From: an uncultured delta proteobacterium
GTDB taxonomy: Bacteria; Myxococcota; Myxococcia; Myxococcales; 40CM-4-68-19
Reading direction: 5' to 3'
Length of the DNA: 50,414 nt
Assembly (NCBI GenBank): GCA_903911145.1
Contig: CAIWCD010000020.1
Location: 1 to 50,414 of the forward strand
A model generated the notes under the pieces. The model was not told the origin of the DNA. It did no database searches and was given only the letters and a program-made list of their open reading frames with translations. Numbering within the stretch: the stretch's first letter is position 1; each line of letters opens with the position of its first letter. The translations under genes and the position numbers were made by a program. Shown here piece by piece: positions 9,216 to 17,746 of this stretch.

Positions 9216-11084
9216 ATGCACGTCCTCATCGATGCCATCGCTGCCCGCCTCGGTGGCAACATCACGGTGCTGCGCAACCTGCTCTCCGCGCTCGTCGAGC
9301 AGGATGGCGGACGCAATCGCTACACCGTGCTTGGCCGGCGCAGCCTCGAGCGCGAGCTCGAGCCGCACGCGCGCATCCACTTGCAGACCTCGCGCCTCGC
9401 CGAGTGGAACATCGCCGCGCGCCTCGCCTGGGAGCAGGTCGCGATTCCCGCGCAGAGCAAGTTCGGCGATGTCGATCTCGTCTTTGCCCCGAGCGGCCTG
9501 GCGGTGTTCGCCTCGGCGCGACCGCAAGTCCTGATGTTCCAGAACGCGGCCCCGTTCGACGATCAGGTTCTCTCGACCAGCCCGACGTTCAAGCGGGCGC
9601 GCCTGCTCTCGCTGCAGAAGCTCGGCGTCGCCTCGGCACACGCAGCGGACCGCGTCGTCTTCATCTCCAACTTCGCGCGCGATCTCCTGCTGCCGAAGCT
9701 GGCGATCCCGGCGGAGCGATCGCGGGTGATCTATCTGGGGCACGATCCCGCGTTCGCCCCCTCTGCGCGCGAGCGCGGCGGCGAGGTCCTGGCGAAGTAT
9801 GGGCTGACCGACCCGTACATGATTTCGGTCTCCCATTTTTATCACTACAAGAACATCGTCGAGCTGGTGCGCGGGTTCGCGATCGCGCTTCCCTCGCTGC
9901 ATCCCCGCATGCGGCTTGTTCTCGCGGGCGCGGAGCACGAGGTCGATTACAGCCGCAAGGTGCGCGCGACGGTGCGCGAACTGGGACTCGAAGCGCGCGT
10001 CGACTTTCTCGGCAACGTTCCGCACCGCGACCTGCCCCCGCTCTATGCCAGCGCCGAGGCGTTTCTCTTTCCCTCGCAGTGCGAGAGCTTTCCCAACATT
10101 CTCGTCGAGGGTCTCTCCTCGGGCACGCCGACGCTTGCCTCGCGCGCGGGGCCGATGCCGGAGCTGGCGGGAGATGCGGCGCGCTATTTCGACGGCACCA
10201 ATCCGTCGGAGATCGCGACCGAGCTTGTGCGACTGCAGCAGGAGCCGGCGATCCGCGCGCAGTTGAGCGAGCGCGGGATCGCACAGGCGGCGCGCTACTC
10301 CTGGACGCAGACGGCGAACGCGCTGCTCGAGACCTTCGACGAGCTTGGCCAGTCGAGCCGCCGCAAGCAGACGCCCGCGCCCGAGGCAGAGCACCGCTCG
10401 AGCACCGCGAACTACTTCGGCGGCATGGCCAACACCTGGAGCGATCGCTACGCGAAATCGAACTTCAGCGAGCGGCGCGAGATCGTCTCCCGCTGGCTCG
10501 ATGGACGCGCGCCCGGCCAGCTGATCGATCTCGGCTGCGGCAGCGGTCCGCTCTCGCCCGTCGCGATCGAGAAAGGCTGGCGCGTCACCGGCCTCGACCT
10601 GAGCGTGAAGATGCTCCAGGCCGCGCGCAGCGCAGGTTTGCACAAGGTCTCGGTCGCCGATGCGACGCGCATTCCACTGCGCTCGCAGTGCGCCGACGCG
10701 GTGCTCTGCATCTCCATGCTCGAGTACGTCCCGCGCCCCACGGCCGTCATCGAGGAGCTCGCGCGCTGCATCAGGCCCGGCGGCACGCTGCTGCTCACCA
10801 TCCCGAATCGCGCAAGCACGCTGCGGCGCGTGGAGACGATGGTGGCCCGCCTGCGCAAGCTCAATCTCCTCACCGGCAAGCTGTCGAAGCGCTTCTCGTA
10901 TCTGGAATACCTCGACTACGCGCAGACGGAGATCTCCGCCGAGCAGCTCATCAGCTTGCTCGAATCGTCCGGCTTCCACCTCGAAGGCAGCGGCCACTTC
11001 ACGCCTGCGGGAATGCCCGGCAACCGCTTTCAGGCCCTCGGCATGAACAGCTACTTCATCGCCACGCGCGGACAGAATCCATGA
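9216..11084 (+). CDS. fused GT4 glycosyltransferase and SAM methyltransferase
   Basis: One 622-residue frame encodes two enzymes. Residues 1-375 form a GT4 glycosyltransferase, with donor-domain motif YMISVSHFYHYKNIVELVRGF near 205 and the EX7E region FPSQCESFPNILVEGLSSG near 285. A charged linker (about 378-400, RRKQTPAPEAEHRS) joins it to a class I methyltransferase with LIDLGCGSGPLSPVAIEKG near residue 435, GLDLSVKMLQAAR and CISMLEYVPRPT. Start at ATG 9216, preceded by AGAGAGTAGGA. The stop overlaps the next start as ATGA. The fusion suggests that the sugar added is methylated by the same polypeptide; that is inference. Confidence 0.85.
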   Translation: MHVLIDAIAARLGGNITVLRNLLSALVEQDGGRNRYTVLGRRSLERELEPHARIHLQTSRLAEWNIAARLAWEQVAIPAQSKFGDVDLVFAPSGLAVFASARPQVLMFQNAAPFDDQVLSTSPTFKRARLLSLQKLGVASAHAADRVVFISNFARDLLLPKLAIPAERSRVIYLGHDPAFAPSARERGGEVLAKYGLTDPYMISVSHFYHYKNIVELVRGFAIALPSLHPRMRLVLAGAEHEVDYSRKVRATVRELGLEARVDFLGNVPHRDLPPLYASAEAFLFPSQCESFPNILVEGLSSGTPTLASRAGPMPELAGDAARYFDGTNPSEIATELVRLQQEPAIRAQLSERGIAQAARYSWTQTANALLETFDELGQSSRRKQTPAPEAEHRSSTANYFGGMANTWSDRYAKSNFSERREIVSRWLDGRAPGQLIDLGCGSGPLSPVAIEKGWRVTGLDLSVKMLQAARSAGLHKVSVADATRIPLRSQCADAVLCISMLEYVPRPTAVIEELARCIRPGGTLLLTIPNRASTLRRVETMVARLRKLNLLTGKLSKRFSYLEYLDYAQTEISAEQLISLLESSGFHLEGSGHFTPAGMPGNRFQALGMNSYFIATRGQNP

Positions 11085-13231
11085 AGCAGGTGCTGCAGAG
11101 TTATCGAACCGGTGAGCTCTCCGTCGCCGATGTCCCCGCTCCCGGCCTCGAGCCGGGATGCGTTTTGGTGCTCACGCGCGCGTCGCTCGTCTCGGCGGGA
11201 ACCGAGCGCGCCACCGTCGAGCTGGCGAAGAAGCCGCTCTGGCAGAAGGCGCGCGAGCGGCCGGACCTGGTCAAGAAGGTGCTCGATCGCGTCAAGCGCG
11301 ATGGCCTCTTCGCGGCGGGCAAGGCGGCGATGCAGAAGCTCGATTCCCCTCTGCCGCTCGGCTACTCGTGCGCGGGGATCGTGCTCGCAGTCGGCGACGG
11401 GATCTCCGATCTCGCGGTGGGCGATCGCGTCGCCTGCGCGGGCGCGAAGGCCGCGAGCCACGCAGAGGTGAATCTCGTCCCGCGGAATCTCTGCGCGAAG
11501 ATCCCGAATGGCGTGAGTGACGAATCGGCCTCATTTGTCACATTGGGTGCAATCGCGCTGCACGGCGTGCGGCAGGCCAACGCGACGCTCGGCGAGACCT
11601 TCGCGGTGATCGGCCTGGGCCTCATCGGGCAGATCGTCGTGCAGCTCCTGCGCGCGTCGGGCTGCGCGGTGATCGGGATCGATCTCGACGCGGAGAAGAT
11701 CGCGCTCGCGAAAACGCTCGGCTGCGACAGTGCGGTCCTGCGCTCGGATGACGTGCTCGCCAAGGCGCGTGCGGCGACGGATGGCCGGGGCGTCGATGGC
11801 GTGATCATCGCGGCCAGCGCGGCCTCGAGCGATCCGATCTCTCTGGCGGGCGAGCTCTGCCGCGATCGCGGCCGCGTGGTCGCGCTCGGTGCGGTCGGTC
11901 TCGAAGTTCCGCGCCGGCCCTACTACGAGAAGGAGCTGGTGCTGCTGCAGTCGCGCAGCTACGGGCCGGGCCGCTACGATCCCTCGTACGAAGAGGGCGG
12001 CGTCGACTATCCGATCGGCTACGTGCGCTGGACCGAGGGGCGCAACCTCGAGGCGTTCCTGCAGCAGCTTGCGCTGAAGCGGCTCAACGTCGAGCCCCTC
12101 ATCAGCCACCGCTTCAGCATCGAGAAGGCCACCGAGGCGTACGAACTGCTCTCGGGAGGGCACAACCCGCTCGGCATCGTGCTGACCTACTCGGCGGCGC
12201 AGGCGCCCTCGCGAGATGTCGCTCTCGATGCGCGACCGGTGAACACCGGAGACCTGCGCGTGGGGCTGATCGGCGCGGGGAACTTCGCGTCCGGCACGCT
12301 CGCGCCGCTGCTGACCTCGACGCCGCACGCGCGCCTCACCGCGATCGCCTCTGCTCGCGGCGTGACCGCGCGACATCTCGCTGAGCGCTCGGGAGCTGCG
12401 CGCGCGACCACCGACGGCGACGCGCTGCTCATCGATCCAGAGATCGACGCGGTGGTGATCGCGACGCGCCATCACCTGCACGCACCTCAGGCCGAGGCCG
12501 CACTGCGCGCGGGCAAGCACGTCTATGTCGAGAAGCCGCTCGCGCTCGATGACGAGGGCGTCACGCGCGTGCTCGCGGCGCAGAAGGAGTCGGGCGCGCA
12601 GCTCTGCGTCGGCTTCAACCGCCGCTTCGCACCACTGACACGCACGCTGATCGAGGCGTTTGCCAATCGGCGCGCGCCGCTGGTGATGCAGCTGCGCGTG
12701 AACGCGGGAGAGATCCCCGGCAGTTCGTGGGTGCACGATCCCAAGGAGGGCGGCGGCCGTCTCGTCGGAGAGGCGTGCCACTTCGTCGACCTCTGCCAGG
12801 CGATCGCGGGCGCGCGCGTGACACAGGTCTACGCGCAATCGATCAGCCCCGGCGCAGGCGCGCGCGCAGACGACAACTTCACGCTCTCGCTGCAGATGGC
12901 GGACGGCTCGCTCGCGCAGATCGCCTACGTCGCGACGGGCGACGCGAGCGCAGGCAAGGAGCGCATCGAAGTGATCGGCGCAGGAGTCATCGCGGTGCTC
13001 GACGATTTCCGCAGACTCGAGATCCACCGCGGAGGCAAGAGCAGCGGGGCGCGCGCTCTCTCGCAGGACAAGGGACACGCAGCCGCCATCGCCGCCTTCG
13101 TCGCAGCCGCACGCGGAGGAGCGCCGGCAATTCCTCTCGACGAGATCGAGGCCGCGAGCCGCGCAACGCTCGCCTGTGCGCGCAGTCTGCGCACCGGCCT
13201 TCCCGAATCTGTCGAGCTGGGCGCGCGGTGA
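11081..13231 (+). CDS. bi-domain oxidoreductase (zinc-type dehydrogenase + Gfo/Idh/MocA)
   Basis: The frame starts at ATG 11081, overlapping the previous stop as ATGA, and encodes 716 residues. Residues 1-385 are an MDR-type (GroES-like plus Rossmann) dehydrogenase with PLGYSCAGIVLAVG and the dinucleotide-binding turn VIGLGLIGQ near residue 178. Residues about 392-716 form a Gfo/Idh/MocA oxidoreductase with VGLIGAGNFA near 395 and the catalytic-loop motif YVEKPLA near 483. Proteins with this two-domain layout recur next to heparinase-like genes in exopolysaccharide clusters, as here. A sugar or uronate redox conversion is the likely role; the substrate is not known. The stop overlaps the next gene (GTGA). 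Confidence 0.85.
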   Translation: MKQVLQSYRTGELSVADVPAPGLEPGCVLVLTRASLVSAGTERATVELAKKPLWQKARERPDLVKKVLDRVKRDGLFAAGKAAMQKLDSPLPLGYSCAGIVLAVGDGISDLAVGDRVACAGAKAASHAEVNLVPRNLCAKIPNGVSDESASFVTLGAIALHGVRQANATLGETFAVIGLGLIGQIVVQLLRASGCAVIGIDLDAEKIALAKTLGCDSAVLRSDDVLAKARAATDGRGVDGVIIAASAASSDPISLAGELCRDRGRVVALGAVGLEVPRRPYYEKELVLLQSRSYGPGRYDPSYEEGGVDYPIGYVRWTEGRNLEAFLQQLALKRLNVEPLISHRFSIEKATEAYELLSGGHNPLGIVLTYSAAQAPSRDVALDARPVNTGDLRVGLIGAGNFASGTLAPLLTSTPHARLTAIASARGVTARHLAERSGAARATTDGDALLIDPEIDAVVIATRHHLHAPQAEAALRAGKHVYVEKPLALDDEGVTRVLAAQKESGAQLCVGFNRRFAPLTRTLIEAFANRRAPLVMQLRVNAGEIPGSSWVHDPKEGGGRLVGEACHFVDLCQAIAGARVTQVYAQSISPGAGARADDNFTLSLQMADGSLAQIAYVATGDASAGKERIEVIGAGVIAVLDDFRRLEIHRGGKSSGARALSQDKGHAAAIAAFVAAARGGAPAIPLDEIEAASRATLACARSLRTGLPESVELGAR

Positions 13232-15027
13232 ATCCGCTCCGCTTCATCCGCACCGTCGAGCAGATGAACGTGGGGCAGGCGACCGCGCGCATCAAGCACG
13301 AGCTCTGGCTGCGCACGCGGAGAAAGCGCAGCTGGGCCGCGCTGGGAGCGGACGGGGAGGCCTACTCCATCCAGCGCGACGCTCGCGTCACGCACGTCAG
13401 CGAAGAGCTGGTGCGCCTCAACCGGCTCGCGGATGAGTGGCTGGCGGGTGTCGTCGAGCACGTCGGGATTGCCGGCCAGACGCGCGATTGGAGCGGCATC
13501 GGCAAGCCGAAGCTCTGGCGCTACGAGAAGCACTATCACTCCGAGTTGGTGGCGCTCGCCGCGCGCGCGCACGCAGAGCCAAACGGGCCGTGGGTGCAGG
13601 CTGCGCACGATCTTCAAGAGTCGTGGGCGACCGCGAACCCTCCTGAAAAAGGAGACGCGTGGGAGCCGTACCCGACGGCGCGACGCATTCTCAGCACGGC
13701 TGAGGCGGTCGCGATCGAGCCCGCGATCGCCACTGCGCAGACGGCCACGCAGCTCGCCATCCAGCTCAAGCATCTCGCGCAGCACCTCGAGCATCATCTG
13801 CGCGGCAATCACCTGATCTGCGACGCGGCCGCGCTCTGTGCGGGCGGCGCGGTGCTCGCAGGGCCCGAGGGCGAGGCCGCGATGAAGCTCGGCGCACCGC
13901 TGCTCGAGAAGGAGCTCGCGGCCCAGCTCCTCCCCGACGGCGGCTACGCGGAGCGGACCGTGCAGTACCACGCGCTCGTGATGAAGGACGCGCTGCTGGC
14001 GCTCGAGCTGTCGCGAACGCGATCCGCCGAGCTGCGCCCGCGCATCGATGAGCTGCTCGGCAAGATGGCGCTCTGGCTGTGGCGCTCGCGCAGACCCGAC
14101 GGCACCTGGCCGCTCGTCAACGACGCCGTCCCGCTGGCGTTCTCCTTCGCGCGCGAAGCGCTCTCGCGCGCCGAGATGCTGCATCTCTTCGCCGCGCCGA
14201 CCCCGTTGCCCAACGTCGAGCTGCTCGACACTGGCTGGACGTTCGTGCGCGACGTCGGCACCGAGCTCTTCTTCGACACCGGCATGATCGGCCCGCGCGA
14301 TCAGCCCGGCCACGGACACGCCGACTCGCTCGCCTACGAGCTGCGCTGGTCGGGCGTGCCCGTCGTCACCGACTCGGGCGTCACCACCTACGAGCGAAAC
14401 GACGTGCGCACGTTCGAGCGCTCCGCACCCGCGCACGCGACGATCTCGGTCGATGGATTCGGCATCGACGAGGTCTGGGCGTCGTTCCGCGTCGGCGGCC
14501 GGGGCAAGACGGAAAAGGTTGCTACACCAACGATCGATCCGCGCGTCCGCTTCCTGCGCGGTCGCGCGCAATCGTTCCGTGGATTCATCCACGAGCGCAC
14601 TCTCTGTTTCTGGCCCACGCGCGCGCTGCTCGTCTTCGATCGCGTGCTGCATACGAAGAGCGGCGCGCGCATCCTCTCGCACGTTCCGCTTGCCTGCGGC
14701 TGGAGCGCGGCAGAGGCAAGCGGCGCGCTCTTTCTGCTCGGCCCGGGTGCGCGCGGGCTGCAGCTGCACGTTCTGACCGGCTCGATCGCCGGGATGGCCA
14801 GAGGCGTCGAGAGTCCGCGCGATGGCTGGGAGAGCCACGGATTCGGCGACGCGCAGGCGCGCACCAGCATCTCTCTCGCGGCCGACGCGAGCGGACTCTG
14901 CGGCTACGTCATCCTCGCGCCAGGAGTGACGACGCGGCAGACGACGCAGGGGCTCGCACTGCGGGCGCCCGGCGCGGAGATCGCGCTGCGGCTCGAGAAC
15001 GGAGTCCCGTGCGCATCCTCTACCTGA
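13228..15027 (+). CDS. heparinase II/III-like polysaccharide lyase family protein
   Basis: The GTG start at 13228 overlaps the preceding stop. The 599-residue product has an N-terminal alpha/alpha-toroid region (about residues 40-330), including HLRGNHLICDAAALCAGG and LPDGGYAERTVQYHALVM. A heparinase II/III beta-sandwich domain follows, with PGHGHADSLAYELRWSG near residue 358 and DSGVTTYERND, which carry the conserved His, Asp and Tyr-type positions of the family. No clear signal peptide is visible, so it may act in the cytoplasm or on lipid-linked material, unlike secreted lyases. It is coupled to the bi-domain dehydrogenase upstream and overlaps the next GT4 gene by 19 bases. It may be an epimerase- or lyase-like modifier of uronate-containing glycans. 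Confidence 0.83.
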   Translation: MNPLRFIRTVEQMNVGQATARIKHELWLRTRRKRSWAALGADGEAYSIQRDARVTHVSEELVRLNRLADEWLAGVVEHVGIAGQTRDWSGIGKPKLWRYEKHYHSELVALAARAHAEPNGPWVQAAHDLQESWATANPPEKGDAWEPYPTARRILSTAEAVAIEPAIATAQTATQLAIQLKHLAQHLEHHLRGNHLICDAAALCAGGAVLAGPEGEAAMKLGAPLLEKELAAQLLPDGGYAERTVQYHALVMKDALLALELSRTRSAELRPRIDELLGKMALWLWRSRRPDGTWPLVNDAVPLAFSFAREALSRAEMLHLFAAPTPLPNVELLDTGWTFVRDVGTELFFDTGMIGPRDQPGHGHADSLAYELRWSGVPVVTDSGVTTYERNDVRTFERSAPAHATISVDGFGIDEVWASFRVGGRGKTEKVATPTIDPRVRFLRGRAQSFRGFIHERTLCFWPTRALLVFDRVLHTKSGARILSHVPLACGWSAAEASGALFLLGPGARGLQLHVLTGSIAGMARGVESPRDGWESHGFGDAQARTSISLAADASGLCGYVILAPGVTTRQTTQGLALRAPGAEIALRLENGVPCASST

Positions 15028-16259
15028 GCCAGTATTTCCCCCCGGAGATGGGCGCGCCCGCGGCCCGCGTGAGCGAGCTGTCGCGCGAGTGGGCACGGCT
15101 CGGTCATCGCGTCACCGTGCTCACCGGCTTTCCCAATCATCCCACCGGCGTCATCCCGCCCGAGTACCGCGGCGAACTCTGGCGGCGCGAGGAGCGCGAT
15201 GGCGTGCAGATCATCCGCACGCCGATCTACGCGGCGGCCAATCGGGGCGTGCTCAAGCGCTCGCTCGCGTACATCTCGTCGTCGCTCTCGAGCGCGCTCG
15301 TCGGCCCGCTGCTCGCCGAGCGTCCCGACGTGCTCATCGCGACCTCGCCGCAGTTCCTCACCGCGATGAGCGGCCTCTGGCTCTCGAAGCTCTTGCGCGC
15401 GCCGTTCGTCTTCGAGGTGCGCGATCTCTGGCCGCGCAGCATCGTCGAGGTCGGCGCGCTGCCCGCGGATCATCTCGGCATCCGCGCCCTCGAGAAGCTC
15501 GAGCGGATGCTTTATCGAAATGCTGACCGGATCGTCGCGGTTACGCATTCGTTCGTCGACGAGATCGCCGCGCACGGGATCGATCGCAAGAAGATCGCGG
15601 TCATCACCAACGGCGTCGATCTCGATCTCTTCCAGCCGCGCGATCGCGCTGCGGACCGCGCCCGGCTTGGACTTCCGCACGATGCCTTCATCGCCAGCTA
15701 CGTCGGCACGCATGGAATGGCGCACGGACTCGGCACGCTGGTCGAGGCGGCGAAGCGGCTGCGCGAGAAGGGAGGCGCGGCGTCGAAGGTGCTGCTGCTG
15801 CTGCTTGGCGAAGGCGCAGAGAAGCCGCGGCTCGTCGAGGAGGCGAAAGCGGCGGGCCTGACGAACATCCTCTTCTGGGATCAGCGGCCGCGCGATGAGG
15901 TCGCGCAGGTTCTCTCGGCGAGCAACGCCTGCCTGGTGATGCTCAAGGACGCGCCGCTCTTTCGCACGGTGATTCCGTCGAAGATCTTCGAGTGCATGGG
16001 TGCCGCGCGCGCGATCGTCAGCACCGTCGAGGGTGAGTCGCGGCGGATTCTCGAGGCCGCGGAGTGCGGGATCTTCTCGCCGCCCGAGGACGCGGGTGCG
16101 CTCGCAAATCTGCTCGCACAGCTCGCGGCCGATCCCGCGCGTCTGGATGCGATGGGCCAGAGCGGGCGTGCACACGCGCTGGCGAACTACTCGCGCACTG
16201 CTCTCGCGCGGCGCTATCTCGACGAGGTGCTCGCCCCGCTCGCCGTGCGCGGACCTTGA
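15009..16259 (+). CDS. WbuB-like GT4 glycosyltransferase
   Basis: The GTG start at 15009 (VRILYLSQYFPPEMGAPAAR) gives 416 residues and lies inside the last codons of the heparinase-like gene. The opening YLSQYFPPEMGAPAARVSEL is the signature of WbuB/WcaI-type GT4 enzymes. It continues with VLTGFPNHPTG, FEVRDLWPRSIVEVGAL, the donor-domain start FIASYVGTHGMAHGLGTL and IPSKIFECMGAARAIV. WbuB-type enzymes commonly transfer N-acetylated amino sugars to lipid-linked acceptors. It ends the tightly overlapped run that starts at 7021; the next gene follows after a 71-bp gap. Confidence 0.87.
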   Translation: MRILYLSQYFPPEMGAPAARVSELSREWARLGHRVTVLTGFPNHPTGVIPPEYRGELWRREERDGVQIIRTPIYAAANRGVLKRSLAYISSSLSSALVGPLLAERPDVLIATSPQFLTAMSGLWLSKLLRAPFVFEVRDLWPRSIVEVGALPADHLGIRALEKLERMLYRNADRIVAVTHSFVDEIAAHGIDRKKIAVITNGVDLDLFQPRDRAADRARLGLPHDAFIASYVGTHGMAHGLGTLVEAAKRLREKGGAASKVLLLLLGEGAEKPRLVEEAKAAGLTNILFWDQRPRDEVAQVLSASNACLVMLKDAPLFRTVIPSKIFECMGAARAIVSTVEGESRRILEAAECGIFSPPEDAGALANLLAQLAADPARLDAMGQSGRAHALANYSRTALARRYLDEVLAPLAVRGP

Positions 16260-16330
16260 CGCGCGAAGAAGTTCGATTGCGCGGCGTCACACTCCTGAAG
16301 GCGCGTTTCGACTAATCTCCGGGGCGAACC

Positions 16331-17731
16331 ATGCGCACCGCAGCCTTCGCCTTCTTCATTTCGCTGGTGCTCGCGGCCGTCCTTACGCCGCTGGTGCGGG
16401 CGTTCGCGATCGCGCGCGGCTGGTTCGACTACGGCCTCGAGGCGCGCAAGGTCCACGGTCGGCCCATCCCGCGCCTCGGCGGTGTCGCGATCGTCATCGC
16501 CTTCTACGCGCCGCTCGTCGGAATGCTCCTCTACCCGACGGGCATGGCCGCACACTTCTATTCCGACCCGCATCGCGCCTTCGCGCTCCTCCTCGGGGGC
16601 CTCGCGATCGCGGGCCTCGGTCTCTACGACGATCTGCAGGGCGCAGGCGCGAAGATGAAGCTCGTGGTGCAGCTCGCCGTCGCGCTCGGGCTCTGGTTCG
16701 CGGGCTTTCAGGTCGACGAGTTGGGCCTCCCCGGATTCGGCACGATCGCACTCGGCGCGTTCGCGCTGCCCGTCACGCTGCTCTGGATCACTGGGATCGT
16801 GAACGCGATGAACCTGATCGACGGCCTCGATGGCCTCGCGGGCGGAATCGCGTTTCTCGCGCTCGCGACGAGCTTCGTCGTCGCCTTCGTCCGCGGCGAC
16901 GCGACGATGGCGCTGCTCTGCGCGGCGCTCGCCGGAAGCACCGCGGGCTTCCTCGTCTACAACTTCAACCCTGCCTCGATCTTCATGGGCGACACCGGCT
17001 CGATGTTCCTCGGTTACGTCCTCGCGGCCGGCTCGATCCAGACGCGCCAGAAGGCCTCGACCGCGGTGGCGCTGCTCGCGCCGATCGTCTCGCTCGGCCT
17101 GCCGATCGTCGACACCATGCTCGCGATCGTGCGACGCGCACTGGCAGGTCGCCCCATCTTCTCGGCCGACCGCGATCACATCCATCACCGGCTGCTCGCA
17201 CGTGGCTTCACGCACAGGCAGGCCGTGCTCGTTCTCTACGGCACGAGCCTGCTGCTCTGCGCGTTCGGACTTGCGCTCTCGTTCGCGAGCAGCGCGCAGA
17301 CCGCGGCAGTGCTGACCGCGCTGGCAATGCTCGGTGTCTTCGGCGTGCGGACGTTGCGCCGCGTGGAGAGCAAGGGCCAAGCCGCGGTTGACGTTTCAGT
17401 GCGCACCGCGATCCGTGCACTCGCAGGCCCCCTCGGCGACGCGAAGACGAACGATGCGCTCTTCTCCGCTCTGGGCGCGGCCGCGAGCGCGCTCGGCCTG
17501 GCGCAGCTCTCGCTCCTGCTCCCCAATGAGGCGCCGCGAAATCTGCAGCGTGCGCCCACCCCGACCGCGCCCGTGCTGCGTTGGCCGCTCGGAGAGCCAG
17601 CGTCCGGTGCGCTTGAGTTGGTCTTCGCCGACGGCCGCCGCGCCCCCGATCACGAGCAGGAGATCGCCATCGAGGTGCTGGTGGATCTGATCGCGGTTGC
17701 GCGCGCTCGAATCGCGCAGAGCCGCGCCTAG
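16331..17731 (+). CDS. WecA/TagO-type undecaprenyl-phosphate sugar-1-phosphate transferase with C-terminal extension
   Basis: The 466-residue product is a polytopic MraY/WecA-family enzyme that loads a HexNAc-1-phosphate onto undecaprenyl phosphate, the first membrane step of glycan assembly. Seen motifs are GLGLYDDLQGAGAK (Mg-binding Asp pair, near residue 98), NAMNLIDGLDGLAGG (near 157), FNPASIFMGDTGSMFLGY (near 215) and the HIHH motif DRDHIHHRLLARG (near 280). About 11 hydrophobic segments end near residue 340. The last 120 residues are soluble and not part of the enzyme family: LRWPLGEPASGALELVF resembles a GAF-type strand-turn-strand. The start ATG follows CTCCGGGGCGAACC. Convergent with the next gene. 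Confidence 0.87.
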   Translation: MRTAAFAFFISLVLAAVLTPLVRAFAIARGWFDYGLEARKVHGRPIPRLGGVAIVIAFYAPLVGMLLYPTGMAAHFYSDPHRAFALLLGGLAIAGLGLYDDLQGAGAKMKLVVQLAVALGLWFAGFQVDELGLPGFGTIALGAFALPVTLLWITGIVNAMNLIDGLDGLAGGIAFLALATSFVVAFVRGDATMALLCAALAGSTAGFLVYNFNPASIFMGDTGSMFLGYVLAAGSIQTRQKASTAVALLAPIVSLGLPIVDTMLAIVRRALAGRPIFSADRDHIHHRLLARGFTHRQAVLVLYGTSLLLCAFGLALSFASSAQTAAVLTALAMLGVFGVRTLRRVESKGQAAVDVSVRTAIRALAGPLGDAKTNDALFSALGAAASALGLAQLSLLLPNEAPRNLQRAPTPTAPVLRWPLGEPASGALELVFADGRRAPDHEQEIAIEVLVDLIAVARARIAQSRA

Positions 17732-17746
17732 AGCAGTCGCGCGCGT

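Noticed and set aside
7797-10997. 1066-residue minus-strand frame over the glycosyltransferase genes
   Set aside because: It is antisense to two well-supported plus-strand enzymes and consists of Arg/Ala/Glu-rich shadow sequence typical of GC-rich DNA.
9404-11080. Upstream part of a 1275-residue plus frame ahead of the bi-domain dehydrogenase
   Set aside because: This part overlaps the GT4-methyltransferase gene in another phase and has no motif; the real dehydrogenase starts at ATG 11081.
12925-15096. 723-residue minus-strand frame opposite the heparinase-like gene
   Set aside because: It mirrors the coding phase of the heparinase-like and dehydrogenase genes, with no domain signature.
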